A stretch of DNA of 64,000 bases from Metallosphaera sedula DSM 5348 (GCF_000016605.1 NC_009440.1:1958001-2022000), one strand, 5' to 3'. Numbered from the stretch's first letter, positions 27,539-36,788 are shown. The notes: generated by a model from the letters alone, not told the origin. Numbers and translations are program-made.

Positions 27539-28405
27539 ATGATTGAAGTACTACTTTCTCCTTTACAATACTTCCTTGCGGTCATAGCAGGAGTTCTAGT
27601 AGGGTTCAGCTTAGGACTAATAGGAGGAGGCGGATCCATTCTAGCTGTTCCGCTTCTTCTATATTTCGTTGGTCTGGCTAGTATTCCTCCCCAATACTCC
27701 ACTTCTCCTGCACTTGAAGCACAGTACACAAACTTCGTGGACCACATTGCACTAGGCACTACAGCCCTGGCTGTAGGTCTGAACGCGTACATAAATAGTT
27801 ACATGCATTTCAGGAGAGGGAACGTAAAGCTTCTTGAGGGTATAACGTTCACTATTCCGGGCGTTGCGGGAGCCACTCTGGGAAGTTACGTGAGTCACAT
27901 AACGCCTGGAAAATCCTTGCTATTTTTCTTCGGGATCCTTATGATTGGTGTCGCTCTGTTAATGTTGAGGCAGAGGTCTGCAGATAGGGTAAAGACGGCC
28001 TCAGAGGGCGGGTTAGCTAGACTTTCGCTGGTAAAGGTTATACCCACGGGACTTCTTGTGGGATTTGCCTCAGGATTTTTCGGCATAGGAGGAGGTTTCC
28101 TCATTGTTCCTGGTTTACTATTCAGTACTGGTCTTTGCATGATTAAGGCCGTTGGGACCTCCCTCATTGCTGTTGGGACCTTCGGAATCACTTCAGCGAC
28201 AGTCTATTCGATGTACGGATACGTTCTACCTGTAATTAGCGTGCTCTATCTGGTAGGGGGAATTCTAGGAGGGTATGGGGGAGCATCGGTTGCCTCTAGA
28301 TTGCCTAGGGGCACCCTGAGAAAAGCTTTCGCCTTGATCATTATCGCCGTAGCGATATACATCATGGTAGAAAATTACAAGGGGCTATACTTGCTCATAC
28401 ATTAA
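27539..28405 (+). CDS. TauE/SafE family (DUF81) sulfite/sulfonate permease-like protein
   Basis: 288 residues with about 8 membrane helices. GFSLGLIGGGGSILAVPLL and the mirrored GFASGFFGIGGGFLIVPGLL are the two Gly-rich repeats that define TauE/SafE. Members export sulfite or sulfoacetate and other organic anions, which would suit a sulfur-oxidising organism, but the substrate is not shown. It is third in the DtxR-DedA-TauE run. The last 11 bases overlap the convergent coiled-coil gene. Confidence 0.88.
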   Translation: MIEVLLSPLQYFLAVIAGVLVGFSLGLIGGGGSILAVPLLLYFVGLASIPPQYSTSPALEAQYTNFVDHIALGTTALAVGLNAYINSYMHFRRGNVKLLEGITFTIPGVAGATLGSYVSHITPGKSLLFFFGILMIGVALLMLRQRSADRVKTASEGGLARLSLVKVIPTGLLVGFASGFFGIGGGFLIVPGLLFSTGLCMIKAVGTSLIAVGTFGITSATVYSMYGYVLPVISVLYLVGGILGGYGGASVASRLPRGTLRKAFALIIIAVAIYIMVENYKGLYLLIH

Positions 28406-28706
28406 CGTTGGAATCGGCCATTTCCCTATATATTTTTTCTATCTCTTCTTTAAGGAATTTCAAACATGAATCCACATTTATCTTAATTAATTCCCATCTT
28501 TCCTCCCTTATACCCCTAATTATCTCATCACCTTGCTCCTTGCAACCTATCTTGTCATATTTCCTCTGAAACTCGGTAAGCTCCTTGTTAACCCATTGAT
28601 AAACGGTTTTATCCTTCCTCTCATCTACGTGCAATTTTACCTTCTCCAGGGACGTCCTTAGCAGGATGAGATCCTGCAACTGATAAAATTTCTTTGGGAT
28701 CGACAT
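28395..28706 (-). CDS. Small helical protein of unknown function
   Basis: 103 residues from ATG 28706 (an ORF start at 28742 lies inside the promoter of the divergent gene and is unlikely). It is charged and helical, with EKVKLHVDERKDKTVYQWVNKEL and FLKEEIEKIYREMADSN, consistent with a coiled-coil. No domain is recognised. Its promoter and start mirror those of the divergent membrane gene, with the same TATCCACATTA motif on both sides, so the two are probably controlled together. Confidence 0.6.
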   Translation of the reverse strand: MSIPKKFYQLQDLILLRTSLEKVKLHVDERKDKTVYQWVNKELTEFQRKYDKIGCKEQGDEIIRGIREERWELIKINVDSCLKFLKEEIEKIYREMADSNVNV

Positions 28707-28771
28707 CTCTCGTATAATGTGGATAGAGGATAAATAACTCATGCTCCCATTATATCCACATTAGAGATGTG
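28704..28771. repeat. Mirrored repeat in a divergent promoter
   Basis: Read outward, both arms share a nearly identical block: TATCCACATTATACGAGAGATGT on the left (minus strand, ending at the ATG of the helical protein, 28706) and TATCCACATTAGAGATGT on the right (plus, 28754-28771). They form an inverted pair spaced by about 30 bases. A TATA-like TTATTTATC lies upstream of the left gene and CATTATAT upstream of the right one. The arms look like duplicated operators. Confidence 0.6.
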
Positions 28772-28773
28772 CC

Positions 28774-29307
28774 ATGACGTCAGAACCTGGAAAGGAAATT
28801 AACGCCAAGACATATATCTTGTATTCAATAGGCGGAGCTATTGCCCTTATTCTGATTACCTTCCCCTTTGGGGGAGTGGCACCACTTGATGAACCTAAGG
28901 TGTACGCGTCCGATGGGGCATATTATAATCTTGGGGTACCGGTAGGAATTTCCTTCATTGCATTCATTAACCTTCTCATTTTCATAGTGTCGAGCATTCT
29001 CTTCTGGGGGTCTAAGGGTCTTTTCAAAAACTTGATAATAGATTCCTCGGCCCTATCGTTTGTCTTCCTCAATTATTTCAACTATTACGTGCTTTGGCTG
29101 GTATGGCACCCACAGATAACCGTGTTGCCCTTCCTCTTCTTGATAAAGTATAATGGAGCCTCAGCGATTCAGGTTGATTTTGGACAAATGGTCCTAATAG
29201 CTTATATATACAGGATCATTAAAAGAGCAAGAAGGCCCCGCCCTTTATCAGGGCTTGAGTCGGTGAAGCCGGTTGATGAGAGTCCTCAGCCGGGCGGGGT
29301 ACAATGA
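28774..29307 (+). CDS. Four-helix membrane protein, unknown function
   Basis: 177 residues with four predicted membrane helices (about 10-30, 52-75, 90-110 and 116-128) and a hydrophilic, proline-rich C-terminal tail. No domain is recognised. It diverges from the helical 103-residue gene and shares its mirrored promoter repeats. A candidate C/D box sRNA overlaps its stop codon. A sensor or transporter accessory role is possible but not supported directly. Confidence 0.6.
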   Translation: MTSEPGKEINAKTYILYSIGGAIALILITFPFGGVAPLDEPKVYASDGAYYNLGVPVGISFIAFINLLIFIVSSILFWGSKGLFKNLIIDSSALSFVFLNYFNYYVLWLVWHPQITVLPFLFLIKYNGASAIQVDFGQMVLIAYIYRIIKRARRPRPLSGLESVKPVDESPQPGGVQ

Positions 29308-29353
29308 TGACGCCGACATAATCAGATTAGTGACGTGAGGGTCGATAAACTGA
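29304..29353 (+). ncRNA. Candidate C/D box guide sRNA overlapping a stop codon
   Basis: C box ATGATGA at 29304-29310, 12-base guide, D' box CAGA at 29323-29326, 3-base spacer, C' box GTGACGT at 29330-29336, 13-base guide, D box CTGA at 29350-29353. The spacings are those of archaeal C/D box sRNAs. The C box covers the stop codon of the upstream membrane gene, as often seen in Sulfolobus. Terminal stem pairing is weak. Targets not determined. Confidence 0.45.
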
Positions 29354-29397
29354 AGCTAACTCAAGCTTAAAACCTGTTTTAGATATATCTAATCTCC

Positions 29398-30906
29398 ATG
29401 GAAATTCCCAAGGACAAGTCCAGTGAAGGCAAGGATTATGATCTGAAATACGCATATAGGGCTTTGGGCATTCTGGCTCCCTTAGCCATAGTTGTGATGT
29501 ATACAGAAGGAATGTTGATTCCCTCCCTTGTGAAAATCGAAGATGACTTTGGGGTCAACGCTGCCCAAGTTAGCTGGGTTCTAACAGTGTATCTCCTTAC
29601 AGGATCGGTCATGAATCCCATAGCAGGGAAACTGGGAGATATGTTTGGGAAGAAAAGAGTCCTTACCATGATCATCTGGATTTACGCTGTGGGTGTTACC
29701 TTGACAGGATTTGCACCGAGTTTCGGCTTCCTGATATTTGCTAGGGCTATTCAGGGACTAGGTCTTGCCATGTTTCCGTTAGCGTTCAGCCTAATAAGGG
29801 AAGAGTTCCCTCCAAAACTAGTTCCTACTGCTCAAGGTATAGTTAGCGCCATGTTTGGGGCAGGATCTGCAATAGCCCTTCCCATAGGTGCATACATTTC
29901 ACAAAATTTTGGATGGCAGTATACATATCACACTGTTATACCATTCGTGGCCCTGATGGCAATACTGACCTCCACACAGATAAGGGAGTCTAAGTTCAAG
30001 AACCCGAATACCAAGATCGACTTCGTTGGAGCAGGAGTACTCTCGATCTCGTTGGCCTCCTTAATCCTAGGTTTCAGCGAGGCTCCTAGCTGGGGTTGGT
30101 CATCACCCCTTACCATAGGCACCCTTCTCCTCTCCATGATCACTTTTGCCACGTTCATCTATCTTCAGACTATTACGCCATTTCCATTAATATCCGTGAA
30201 GCTATTGAAGAGAAGAAACGTTCTTGTCGCTAACGTGGCCGCAGTGGTTGCAGGATTTGCAATATTTATGGGGTCCCAAACCTTAACTTACTTGTTTGAG
30301 GAGCCTAATCCAGTTGGGTTTGGGCTAGATATCCAGGCAACGGGGCTTGCCCTACTACCCACAGCTCTTATCCAGTTAGTGGGAGGCCCCCTCGCAGGAA
30401 AGGCAATATCTAGAAGCGGACCAAGAAAAGTGATGATAGTTGGTTCCACTGCACTAATTCCGGTGTATCTAGTTCTTTCAGTGTTAACGTCCGCTGGGGG
30501 ATCACAGTCAATTAACCTTGTGATTACCTTCGCCACTTTGGCAATGTTAAGTGCCACGCTTCTGAACGTGAGCCTGGTAAACCTACTCACCTTTTCCGTG
30601 GAGAGGCAGGTCATGGGGACAGTCACTTCAATTAATACAGTCTTCAGGTTGGTAGGAGGAACCATAGGTCCATCTGTAGCCGGAGCTATTATGGGGACTT
30701 ATCAAAGCAGTATCGTGGAGATCATACCGGTAGGAGGAACTACGGTCTACTACCCGGTCATCATTCCTTCGGACCAGGCCTTTAGTCTTATTTATCTGAT
30801 TGCAACTCTTCTGGCTGTAGTTATGACTGGGATTTCCTTCATGACTAAGGACATAAAAATTGGGAATGTAATGAAGGAAAGAAATGAGTTCGTTGCAGGA
30901 CATTAG
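29398..30906 (+). CDS. MFS transporter, DHA2-like (14 TM) drug/efflux family
   Basis: 502 residues with about 14 membrane helices. The MFS signature GKLGDMFGKKRV between helices 2 and 3 and the later motif C-like GFGAGSAIALPIGAY (actual AMFGAGSAIALPIGAYIS) place it with DHA2 proton-coupled exporters. The substrate cannot be inferred. It starts with an ATG 44 bases after a candidate sRNA. Its last 23 bases overlap the uracil-DNA glycosylase gene, so that gene is in the same transcript. Confidence 0.85.
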   Translation: MEIPKDKSSEGKDYDLKYAYRALGILAPLAIVVMYTEGMLIPSLVKIEDDFGVNAAQVSWVLTVYLLTGSVMNPIAGKLGDMFGKKRVLTMIIWIYAVGVTLTGFAPSFGFLIFARAIQGLGLAMFPLAFSLIREEFPPKLVPTAQGIVSAMFGAGSAIALPIGAYISQNFGWQYTYHTVIPFVALMAILTSTQIRESKFKNPNTKIDFVGAGVLSISLASLILGFSEAPSWGWSSPLTIGTLLLSMITFATFIYLQTITPFPLISVKLLKRRNVLVANVAAVVAGFAIFMGSQTLTYLFEEPNPVGFGLDIQATGLALLPTALIQLVGGPLAGKAISRSGPRKVMIVGSTALIPVYLVLSVLTSAGGSQSINLVITFATLAMLSATLLNVSLVNLLTFSVERQVMGTVTSINTVFRLVGGTIGPSVAGAIMGTYQSSIVEIIPVGGTTVYYPVIIPSDQAFSLIYLIATLLAVVMTGISFMTKDIKIGNVMKERNEFVAGH

Positions 30907-31519
30907 CAACCAGGTCATAGCTTGCCATAAATGCTCCCTATCTAGAACTAGGACCCATGCGGTTCCGGGGGAAGGAAATCCAACCAGTGACGTAGTTTTC
31001 GTTGGAGAGGCGCCTGGAGCTAAAGAGGATGAAACTGGAAGACCTTTCGTGGGTTCAGCTGGTCAATTATTGACCGAGTTAATCCGAAAGTACTTGAGGA
31101 GAGATCGCTCCGAGATTTACATTACCAACATAGTAAAATGCAGACCGCCAAATAACAGGGATCCAGAGAAGGAGGAAATCGAGGCTTGTTCACCTTACCT
31201 TCTTACACAGATAAGGCTCATCAAACCAAAGGTGATTGTGACTCTCGGAAGGCATTCCACAGGATTTTTCCAGACGTTAGCGGGACTGCCTCTGACTCCT
31301 ATATCACGTTGTCACGGAAAACCTTTTCACCTGGACCTGGGGTATGGTACAGTTACCGTTTTTCCGACATATCACCCTGCTGCCGCTCTTTACAATCCTC
31401 CTCTCAAGCGAGATTTAGAGGAGGATTTTCAAAGGCTCTCCAAACTCGTTTCAACAGGTTCAAAAGCTACAACTCTTGATAGGTTCCTGGATCTAGATGG
31501 ATCTGGGAATAAGGGGTAA
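30884..31519 (+). CDS. Type-4 uracil-DNA glycosylase (iron-sulfur)
   Basis: 211 residues. Removes uracil formed by cytosine deamination, important at high temperature. The [4Fe-4S] ligands are Cys14, Cys17 (ACHKC), Cys86 (VKC) and Cys102 (EAC). Active-site motif A is GEAPGAKEDETG near 41-52, and the second motif is HPAA near 163. This is the family-4 pattern of thermophilic archaea and bacteria. Start is ATG at 30884 inside the MFS gene; the 3' end overlaps the SDR gene by 23 bases, giving a three-gene coupled run. Confidence 0.93.
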   Translation: MSSLQDISNQVIACHKCSLSRTRTHAVPGEGNPTSDVVFVGEAPGAKEDETGRPFVGSAGQLLTELIRKYLRRDRSEIYITNIVKCRPPNNRDPEKEEIEACSPYLLTQIRLIKPKVIVTLGRHSTGFFQTLAGLPLTPISRCHGKPFHLDLGYGTVTVFPTYHPAAALYNPPLKRDLEEDFQRLSKLVSTGSKATTLDRFLDLDGSGNKG

Positions 31520-32276
31520 AAGGGTTCTTGTAACTGCCTCAAGCAAAGGGATAGGTTTCGCCACAGCAAAAAGGTTTCTGGAGGAAGGGGCTGTAGTCAC
31601 CATTTCGTCCCATAACCTCGAAACGTTGAAATCTGCCTACGAGAAACTGAGAAACTTGGGTCAAGTTTACATGGTCCAGGCAGACTTGACTAAACCAGAT
31701 GAGGCTAGGGAGCTTGTGAAGATGGCCCACGATACCATGAATGGGTTAGACGTAACGGTATACGTCACTGGAAGCCCAAAGCCAGGTAACCTTCTTGAGC
31801 TCACGGATAAGGACTGGATGGACGCATTCAATTTACTATTAATGAGTGCAGTTGTCGTTACGAGGGAATCTGCCAAGTACATGAAACCCGGTGGCAGGAT
31901 AATTCTTTCGACCTCTATGACCCTAAAACAACCAATCGATAACCTGGACCTTTCCAACGTTGTTAGGCTATCCCTTGCAGGTCTCATTAAGTCTGCCTCC
32001 AGAGAACTAGGTCTTAAGGGGATTCTCGTGAATGGGGTCATGCCAGGCTGGACTCTCACAGAGAGAGTTAATCAATTAGCCCGGGACAGGGCAAGAAGAG
32101 AGGGGAAGACTGAGGAACAGGTTATATCTGAGATTGTCAAGGAAGTCCCGCTAAATAGGATAGGCCTTCCAGAGGAAGTTGCTAACGTTATCCTCTTCTT
32201 GAGCTCTTCCCTATCCACATACGTCACTGGAACCCTCATCCCCGTGGATGGAGGACTGATCAGGACAACCCTTTAA
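31497..32276 (+). CDS. SDR-family oxidoreductase with atypical active site
   Basis: 259 residues, a short-chain dehydrogenase/reductase fold. The coenzyme motif reads TASSKGIG instead of TGxxxGIG, and the catalytic Tyr-x3-Lys is replaced: where YxxxK should be, the sequence has SNVVR (Ser153, Arg157). The Ser139/140 strand and the C-terminal PVDGG are preserved. This resembles the BKR-like SDR subgroup known to lack a perfect tetrad. Activity, if any, must use other residues. It overlaps the UDG gene and ends before a terminator-like hairpin. Confidence 0.8.
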   Translation: MDLGIRGKRVLVTASSKGIGFATAKRFLEEGAVVTISSHNLETLKSAYEKLRNLGQVYMVQADLTKPDEARELVKMAHDTMNGLDVTVYVTGSPKPGNLLELTDKDWMDAFNLLLMSAVVVTRESAKYMKPGGRIILSTSMTLKQPIDNLDLSNVVRLSLAGLIKSASRELGLKGILVNGVMPGWTLTERVNQLARDRARREGKTEEQVISEIVKEVPLNRIGLPEEVANVILFLSSSLSTYVTGTLIPVDGGLIRTTL

Positions 32277-32284
32277 AGACATTT

Positions 32285-32306
32285 GGCTGATAATACAGCC
32301 TTTTTT
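32285..32306 (+). terminator. Hairpin plus T run after the SDR gene
   Basis: GGCTG-ATAATA-CAGCC (32285-32300) followed directly by six T (32301-32306), 9 bases after the SDR stop. A T run is the archaeal termination signal, and this one would end the MFS-UDG-SDR transcript. Confidence 0.6.
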
Positions 32307-32375
32307 CTCTTCATTAGGAATTAACGAGTATTAAGGGCCCAATGGTTATATCAATCTAAGGAGTAATACTCTCTA

Positions 32376-33869
32376 GTGATACTGTTGAGGCTAGCTGAGT
32401 TCTACGCTAATAACTTCAGGAGTTTGGAGTCAGTTGAATTAAGGGATGTTGGAGGCTTCAATGTGATTGTGGGGTTTAACGGTTACGGCAAAACTAACCT
32501 GCTGACGGCAATCTACCTATACATAAAGAACCTGTCAGCGGGTATTGAGAAGAGGTCAATAGAAGATAAGAACCAGGAATATCTGTTAATGTGGAACAGT
32601 TATGATACGAGCAAACCCATTCTTTTAGGAGGCAGGTTACAGTTTAGTGAGAAGGAAGTTGAGAAAGTCGTGGGAAAGAGTATGCCCATGAACATCGACC
32701 TAGTGAACAAGTTGAGGTACATTAATGGATACCTTGAGTGGGACCTGGACCTCATCAGAATAAATGGATCTGTCCCATCCAAGGACGAAATAGATCAGGC
32801 CAAAAAGCTGTTGGACTACGCCTCAAGTCAAGTTGAGTATGTTCCCATTTTCGATCAGAACTACTTTGATGACGTACTCAACAGAATTATTGGACTGAAC
32901 AGATCGCCCATCAGCTTGAGAAAGTATTGGTATGACTTTGCGAACCTGGTGAGTAATACTATTCCAGAGGTAAAGGGAATAGAGATCTGGGATTCAAAGA
33001 AGCTAGTTCTAAACGTGTATAATTTGCCAATCTACATTGACTTAGCTGCTAGTGGATTTCAGAGAATAATTCTTATCCTTTTCGTAATATGGTTGAGCGG
33101 AAACAAGATACTCCTGATCGAGGAACCAGAGGTGAACATGCATCCCATCATGCAGTATAAGATGGCGAAGCTCCTGAAGTCATGGACTGAAAGCGATGTT
33201 CTACAGGTTTTCATGACAACACACTCTCCCTTTATTGTATCCTCCGATGTGGATAGCTTCATAGTTCTGAGAAGGGGTCAGACCGCGTCTAAGGCTGTCA
33301 ACTTCCAGCCCACAGAGGATGTAAAATCGGCCTTCTCCATTCTTAACGTAAATATCAGTGATCTTCTCTTTAACAAGACTATTATAGTAACGAGTGAAAT
33401 GGCCGAGCCAAACGTAATCCTGAATTGGCTCAGGAAACTGAACGTGAATCCAGAGTACAACGGAATTGTTATATACACGGTGAGGAACGAACTGGAGTTG
33501 CAGACCTGGCTTAAGTTAAGGAACATGCTGAAACTTGACATGCTATTCCTGGGCCTTTGTGACAAAATAGACATAGAGTTAAAGGACTCCTGTCTTCCCC
33601 TTACCAAGGAGGTAGAGTCATTTTACAGTAAGAGTGGAATGTTAGAGGCACTCAAGAGAATAGGCATTTACCCAGATGAAAAGGAAATGAGGGATCTCTC
33701 TCGGGAAGACAACGCCAGATGGTTGATAAACGTTCTTAAGAGGAGAGGATTGGATTACGGTACCATGAGATCGTCTATAGGTGACATAATATCTAGAATA
33801 GATTCCATTGAGATCCCCAAGGAGATGGAAATCCTCGTGAATAAAATTAAAACCGCGCAGGTTATCTAG
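32376..33869 (+). CDS. OLD-like AAA ATPase with degenerate C-terminal domain
   Basis: 497 residues. The ATPase core has Walker A GFNGYGKT (33-40), an ABC-type signature AASGFQRI near 224-231, Walker B ILLIEEPEVNMHP with Glu249-Glu250, and an H-loop TTHSPF near 286. This order matches OLD/RecF-like SMC-family ATPases. OLD nucleases carry a TOPRIM domain next, but here the expected acidic motif is replaced by IIVTSEMAEPNVIL, so nuclease activity is doubtful. The start is GTG at 32376 after a TATA-like GGTTATATC. It stands alone; a DUF131 gene follows after 5 bases. Confidence 0.65.
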   Translation: MILLRLAEFYANNFRSLESVELRDVGGFNVIVGFNGYGKTNLLTAIYLYIKNLSAGIEKRSIEDKNQEYLLMWNSYDTSKPILLGGRLQFSEKEVEKVVGKSMPMNIDLVNKLRYINGYLEWDLDLIRINGSVPSKDEIDQAKKLLDYASSQVEYVPIFDQNYFDDVLNRIIGLNRSPISLRKYWYDFANLVSNTIPEVKGIEIWDSKKLVLNVYNLPIYIDLAASGFQRIILILFVIWLSGNKILLIEEPEVNMHPIMQYKMAKLLKSWTESDVLQVFMTTHSPFIVSSDVDSFIVLRRGQTASKAVNFQPTEDVKSAFSILNVNISDLLFNKTIIVTSEMAEPNVILNWLRKLNVNPEYNGIVIYTVRNELELQTWLKLRNMLKLDMLFLGLCDKIDIELKDSCLPLTKEVESFYSKSGMLEALKRIGIYPDEKEMRDLSREDNARWLINVLKRRGLDYGTMRSSIGDIISRIDSIEIPKEMEILVNKIKTAQVI

Positions 33870-33874
33870 TACTC

Positions 33875-34153
33875 ATGGATCTAATATCTGTAGCCCTTTT
33901 GTTGATATTTCTTGGGTTCATTCTAGTTTTCGCAGACGTAATCTTAACAGCAGTTAGGGCTATGAGACAGGGAGAAGAAGAAACTAAAGAGGGGGGGAGA
34001 AAAACGGAGGCCGGAGGAATAATATTCATCGGCCCTATTCCTATCATTTTTGGAAGTTCCAAAAAAATTGAGAAATGGATGTTAATTGTAGCTCTATTGA
34101 TAACGATTATTCTGGTTTTACTATTCGTTCTCCCGTTTATATTAACCCTCTAA
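33875..34153 (+). CDS. TIGR00304/DUF131 membrane protein
   Basis: 92 residues: a first membrane helix (about 5-26), a charged loop ([13 protein letters not shown]), the family motif [18 protein letters not shown] near 47-64, and a second helix at the end. These small archaeal proteins have no known role. Start ATG 33875 is 5 bases after the OLD-like gene, so it is cotranscribed with it. Its 3' end overlaps glutamate dehydrogenase by 17 bases. Confidence 0.8.
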   Translation: MDLISVALLLIFLGFILVFADVILTAVRAMRQGEEETKEGGRKTEAGGIIFIGPIPIIFGSSKKIEKWMLIVALLITIILVLLFVLPFILTL

Positions 34154-35402
34154 CCTTCATCGCCCTTACTACTCTTTCTACCGCTACCACCATAGCCGCA
34201 GTCCTCAGGTCTTGGTCACTCAGCGAGTTGTACTTGATATACACCTCGCTAAACGCCTTCTCCATCCTGCTGAGTATTAGTTTCTTGGCGTCTTCCTCAT
34301 TTATTATCTCACCCATTCTGTTGTTGGCCCATTCCACATAGCTCCCCACAACTCCCCCAGAGTTCGCCAAAATATCGGGAACCACTGGAATTCCTCTCTC
34401 CTTAAGGATGGCGTCTGCATCGGCTGTTAATGGTCCATTGGCCCCCTCAACAATAAGCTTGGCCTTTATCTTAGGGGCATTGTATTTATGGATCACGTTC
34501 TCAAGTGCTGCGGGAACAAGTATGTCAGTTTCGGTTATGAGTAGCTCATCATTGGTAACTTTCTTTCCCGACGGATAGTTAACTACAGAGCCAGTGCTCT
34601 TTTTCACCTCTTCTAACTTCGAGTAACTCAGCCCGTTGGGATCTATTACTCCACCCTTTGAATCGCTCACGCCTATGACTATGGCTCCGTTCTCCTCAAA
34701 GAACTTCGCAGCGAAACTTCCTAGATTACCAAATCCTTGGATGATTACCCTCCTACCCTCTAATCCCCCCAGAAATTTCTCAGCGGCGAGCTTTGCAGTA
34801 TGGACCACTCCGAGACCAGTACTGAACTCCCTTACTGCAAGTCCTCCTAGATCTATGGGTTTTCCCGTGAAGGTAGCTGGGTCTATCTTACCTGAAATCT
34901 TTGTGTATTCGTCAAGGAACCACGACATTATCTGTGAGTCCGTGTTTACATCAGGCGCAGGTACGTCTATATCGCTACCGATATACTTGTAGATGGCATC
35001 AATGAAGTTCCTAGATAACTGTTCCAACTCCTCTTTACTTAGGGACTTAGGATCTACCCTAACTCCAGCCTTACCTCCTCCGTAGGGAAGCTGGAGAAGC
35101 GAATTCTTCCAAGTCATTATCATTGATAGGGCTATAACTTCGTCCTGCGTAACGTTGGGGTGGAATCTAACTCCTCCCTTGTAAGGACCCAGCGCACTAT
35201 TATGCTGAGATCTCCAACCGGTGAAGGTCTTAATCGTGCCGTCTTTTCCCTTAATCTGTATCTTTACTTGAATCACCCTTTCAGGGGTGGAAAGAGCAGT
35301 TAGCTGATCCTCATGGAGCCCCAGGATCTCCCCTATTTTATATAATTTTTTAGTTTGTTGTGTATATAAATTCGAAGTTAAAACTTCTTCTACCGAAGTC
35401 AT
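34137..35402 (-). CDS. gdhA: Glutamate dehydrogenase
   Basis: 421 residues, interconverting glutamate and 2-oxoglutarate plus ammonia. Family signatures: [22 protein letters not shown] and [15 protein letters not shown] (active-site Lys), then the dinucleotide motif [12 protein letters not shown] and later VPAALENVI and VEGANGP. Length is that of the hexameric archaeal enzyme. ATG 35402 has a TATA-like AT-rich stretch upstream. It converges with the DUF131 gene. Cofactor preference is not evident. Confidence 0.96.
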   Translation of the reverse strand: MTSVEEVLTSNLYTQQTKKLYKIGEILGLHEDQLTALSTPERVIQVKIQIKGKDGTIKTFTGWRSQHNSALGPYKGGVRFHPNVTQDEVIALSMIMTWKNSLLQLPYGGGKAGVRVDPKSLSKEELEQLSRNFIDAIYKYIGSDIDVPAPDVNTDSQIMSWFLDEYTKISGKIDPATFTGKPIDLGGLAVREFSTGLGVVHTAKLAAEKFLGGLEGRRVIIQGFGNLGSFAAKFFEENGAIVIGVSDSKGGVIDPNGLSYSKLEEVKKSTGSVVNYPSGKKVTNDELLITETDILVPAALENVIHKYNAPKIKAKLIVEGANGPLTADADAILKERGIPVVPDILANSGGVVGSYVEWANNRMGEIINEEDAKKLILSRMEKAFSEVYIKYNSLSDQDLRTAAMVVAVERVVRAMKVRGLI

Positions 35403-35472
35403 TAATAATTAGTCATGAAGGATTATTAAAAAATTTTTCCCCTGCTATACTTTAATTACTTATGCCCGAGCT

Positions 35473-36738
35473 CTATCTCCTATGTAGAATTACAAGAATT
35501 GCAATAACAATTAGGGTAACCACAACGGCTATTGTGAAGGACTCAGAGGGGTTAACCGGTTTATAGGGCAGAGTTGTGTTCTGATATCCTGTTAGGTAGG
35601 GGAAGTGAAGGCTGGGATTTATGTAGGAGCCATTGATGAACTCTAGCTTATAACTGGAGAAAGATGGGAATGTTTGATTATAGTTTACCTCAACTACCAT
35701 GTTCTTCAACGCGTAGATCGTAGCAGTGGCAAAGGTAATGTTTCCCCTAGTTACCTTAGATGTATACTCCTCCAAGTTGAACGTGGTACCCTGAACCGTC
35801 TTGGTTACGTTACCCACGTAAGACAGTTTGAGCGAGTTCCATGTCAGTGTGCCGTTCGCGTTACTGATGAAGTTAGTGACCAGGGTGGTAGGTGTTCCCA
35901 CCTGAATAATGAAGTTCACCAGTTGGCCATTCACCGACGTATAACCGCCAAGAGGGAAGGCGTTCAATTCATTGATGTTATACTGAACCATCAAAAGGAG
36001 GTTTCCAGGAAGAAGAGCGGGATAAACGTATTCCACGTACCCGGAGGGTTGGTAGGTTGCTGAGAAATTCGAATATGTCATGTTAACGTAAACATATCCT
36101 GGCCTACTGGTGAAATTGGTTGGTTGTAGAGCGTTAGACAGTTGATAGCCTGTGAGATTCATAACAAAATCGAGACCGGACACGGTCCTGTTAATAGTTT
36201 GAACCAAACCGGAGGGTAATACTAATAGCGAAGAGGTAACAGGGGACAGTTCAGAGTACCTATAAACTGTTTGTCCTGTTACGTTGTTACTGGTCGAGGT
36301 AACAAAGGATAAAATCACTGTGGAAACGTTTGACTCGATGGCATAAGAGGTAGAGTTAGACAGGAATCCTGGGTAAATATAAGGATAACTAAGGTTGAGC
36401 GGATCTAAGGCATAGTTTACAACGTAACTTCCTGGCTGTATAAACGTGACGTTCTTCACAGGAGTATAGTTGGAATTTACGTTAACCTTAACCCATGTAC
36501 CATTAAGCGAGGTCACTTGGTAATTAATCACAGCGCTCTCAACTAGAGAGACAGTCGTGGAATTGCCAACCTTAGTACTGTTATAGACCTTGAGCGAGTA
36601 CGTAAGCTTTGTTGGTACCTGATACGGAATGGGCTGATTCCCATTGGGATAGAACTGGAGAGCGTTAACCAGTGGAGTCAGAGTTAAGGTGAAAGCTAAA
36701 GCCACCAACAGCGCCATTACGAGCCTCAATTGCGACAT
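35473..36738 (-). CDS. Exported surface protein with many N-glycosylation sequons
   Basis: 421 residues from ATG 36738. The N-terminal RLVMALLVALAFTLTLTPLVNA is a classic signal peptide, cleavable after Ala. The body is beta rich and Asn/Ser/Thr-rich, with many N-x-S/T sequons (for example NLS, NVT, NRT). The C-terminal segment AVVVTLIVIAILVILHRR is a membrane anchor followed by basic residues. This is a type-I membrane surface glycoprotein; no catalytic motif is visible. It diverges from the Nudix gene. Confidence 0.7.
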   Translation of the reverse strand: MSQLRLVMALLVALAFTLTLTPLVNALQFYPNGNQPIPYQVPTKLTYSLKVYNSTKVGNSTTVSLVESAVINYQVTSLNGTWVKVNVNSNYTPVKNVTFIQPGSYVVNYALDPLNLSYPYIYPGFLSNSTSYAIESNVSTVILSFVTSTSNNVTGQTVYRYSELSPVTSSLLVLPSGLVQTINRTVSGLDFVMNLTGYQLSNALQPTNFTSRPGYVYVNMTYSNFSATYQPSGYVEYVYPALLPGNLLLMVQYNINELNAFPLGGYTSVNGQLVNFIIQVGTPTTLVTNFISNANGTLTWNSLKLSYVGNVTKTVQGTTFNLEEYTSKVTRGNITFATATIYALKNMVVEVNYNQTFPSFSSYKLEFINGSYINPSLHFPYLTGYQNTTLPYKPVNPSESFTIAVVVTLIVIAILVILHRR

Positions 36739-36788
36739 CAGTATAGAACACTGCGTTGCTTTAATAACTTTTATCCCCACTTAAAAAC

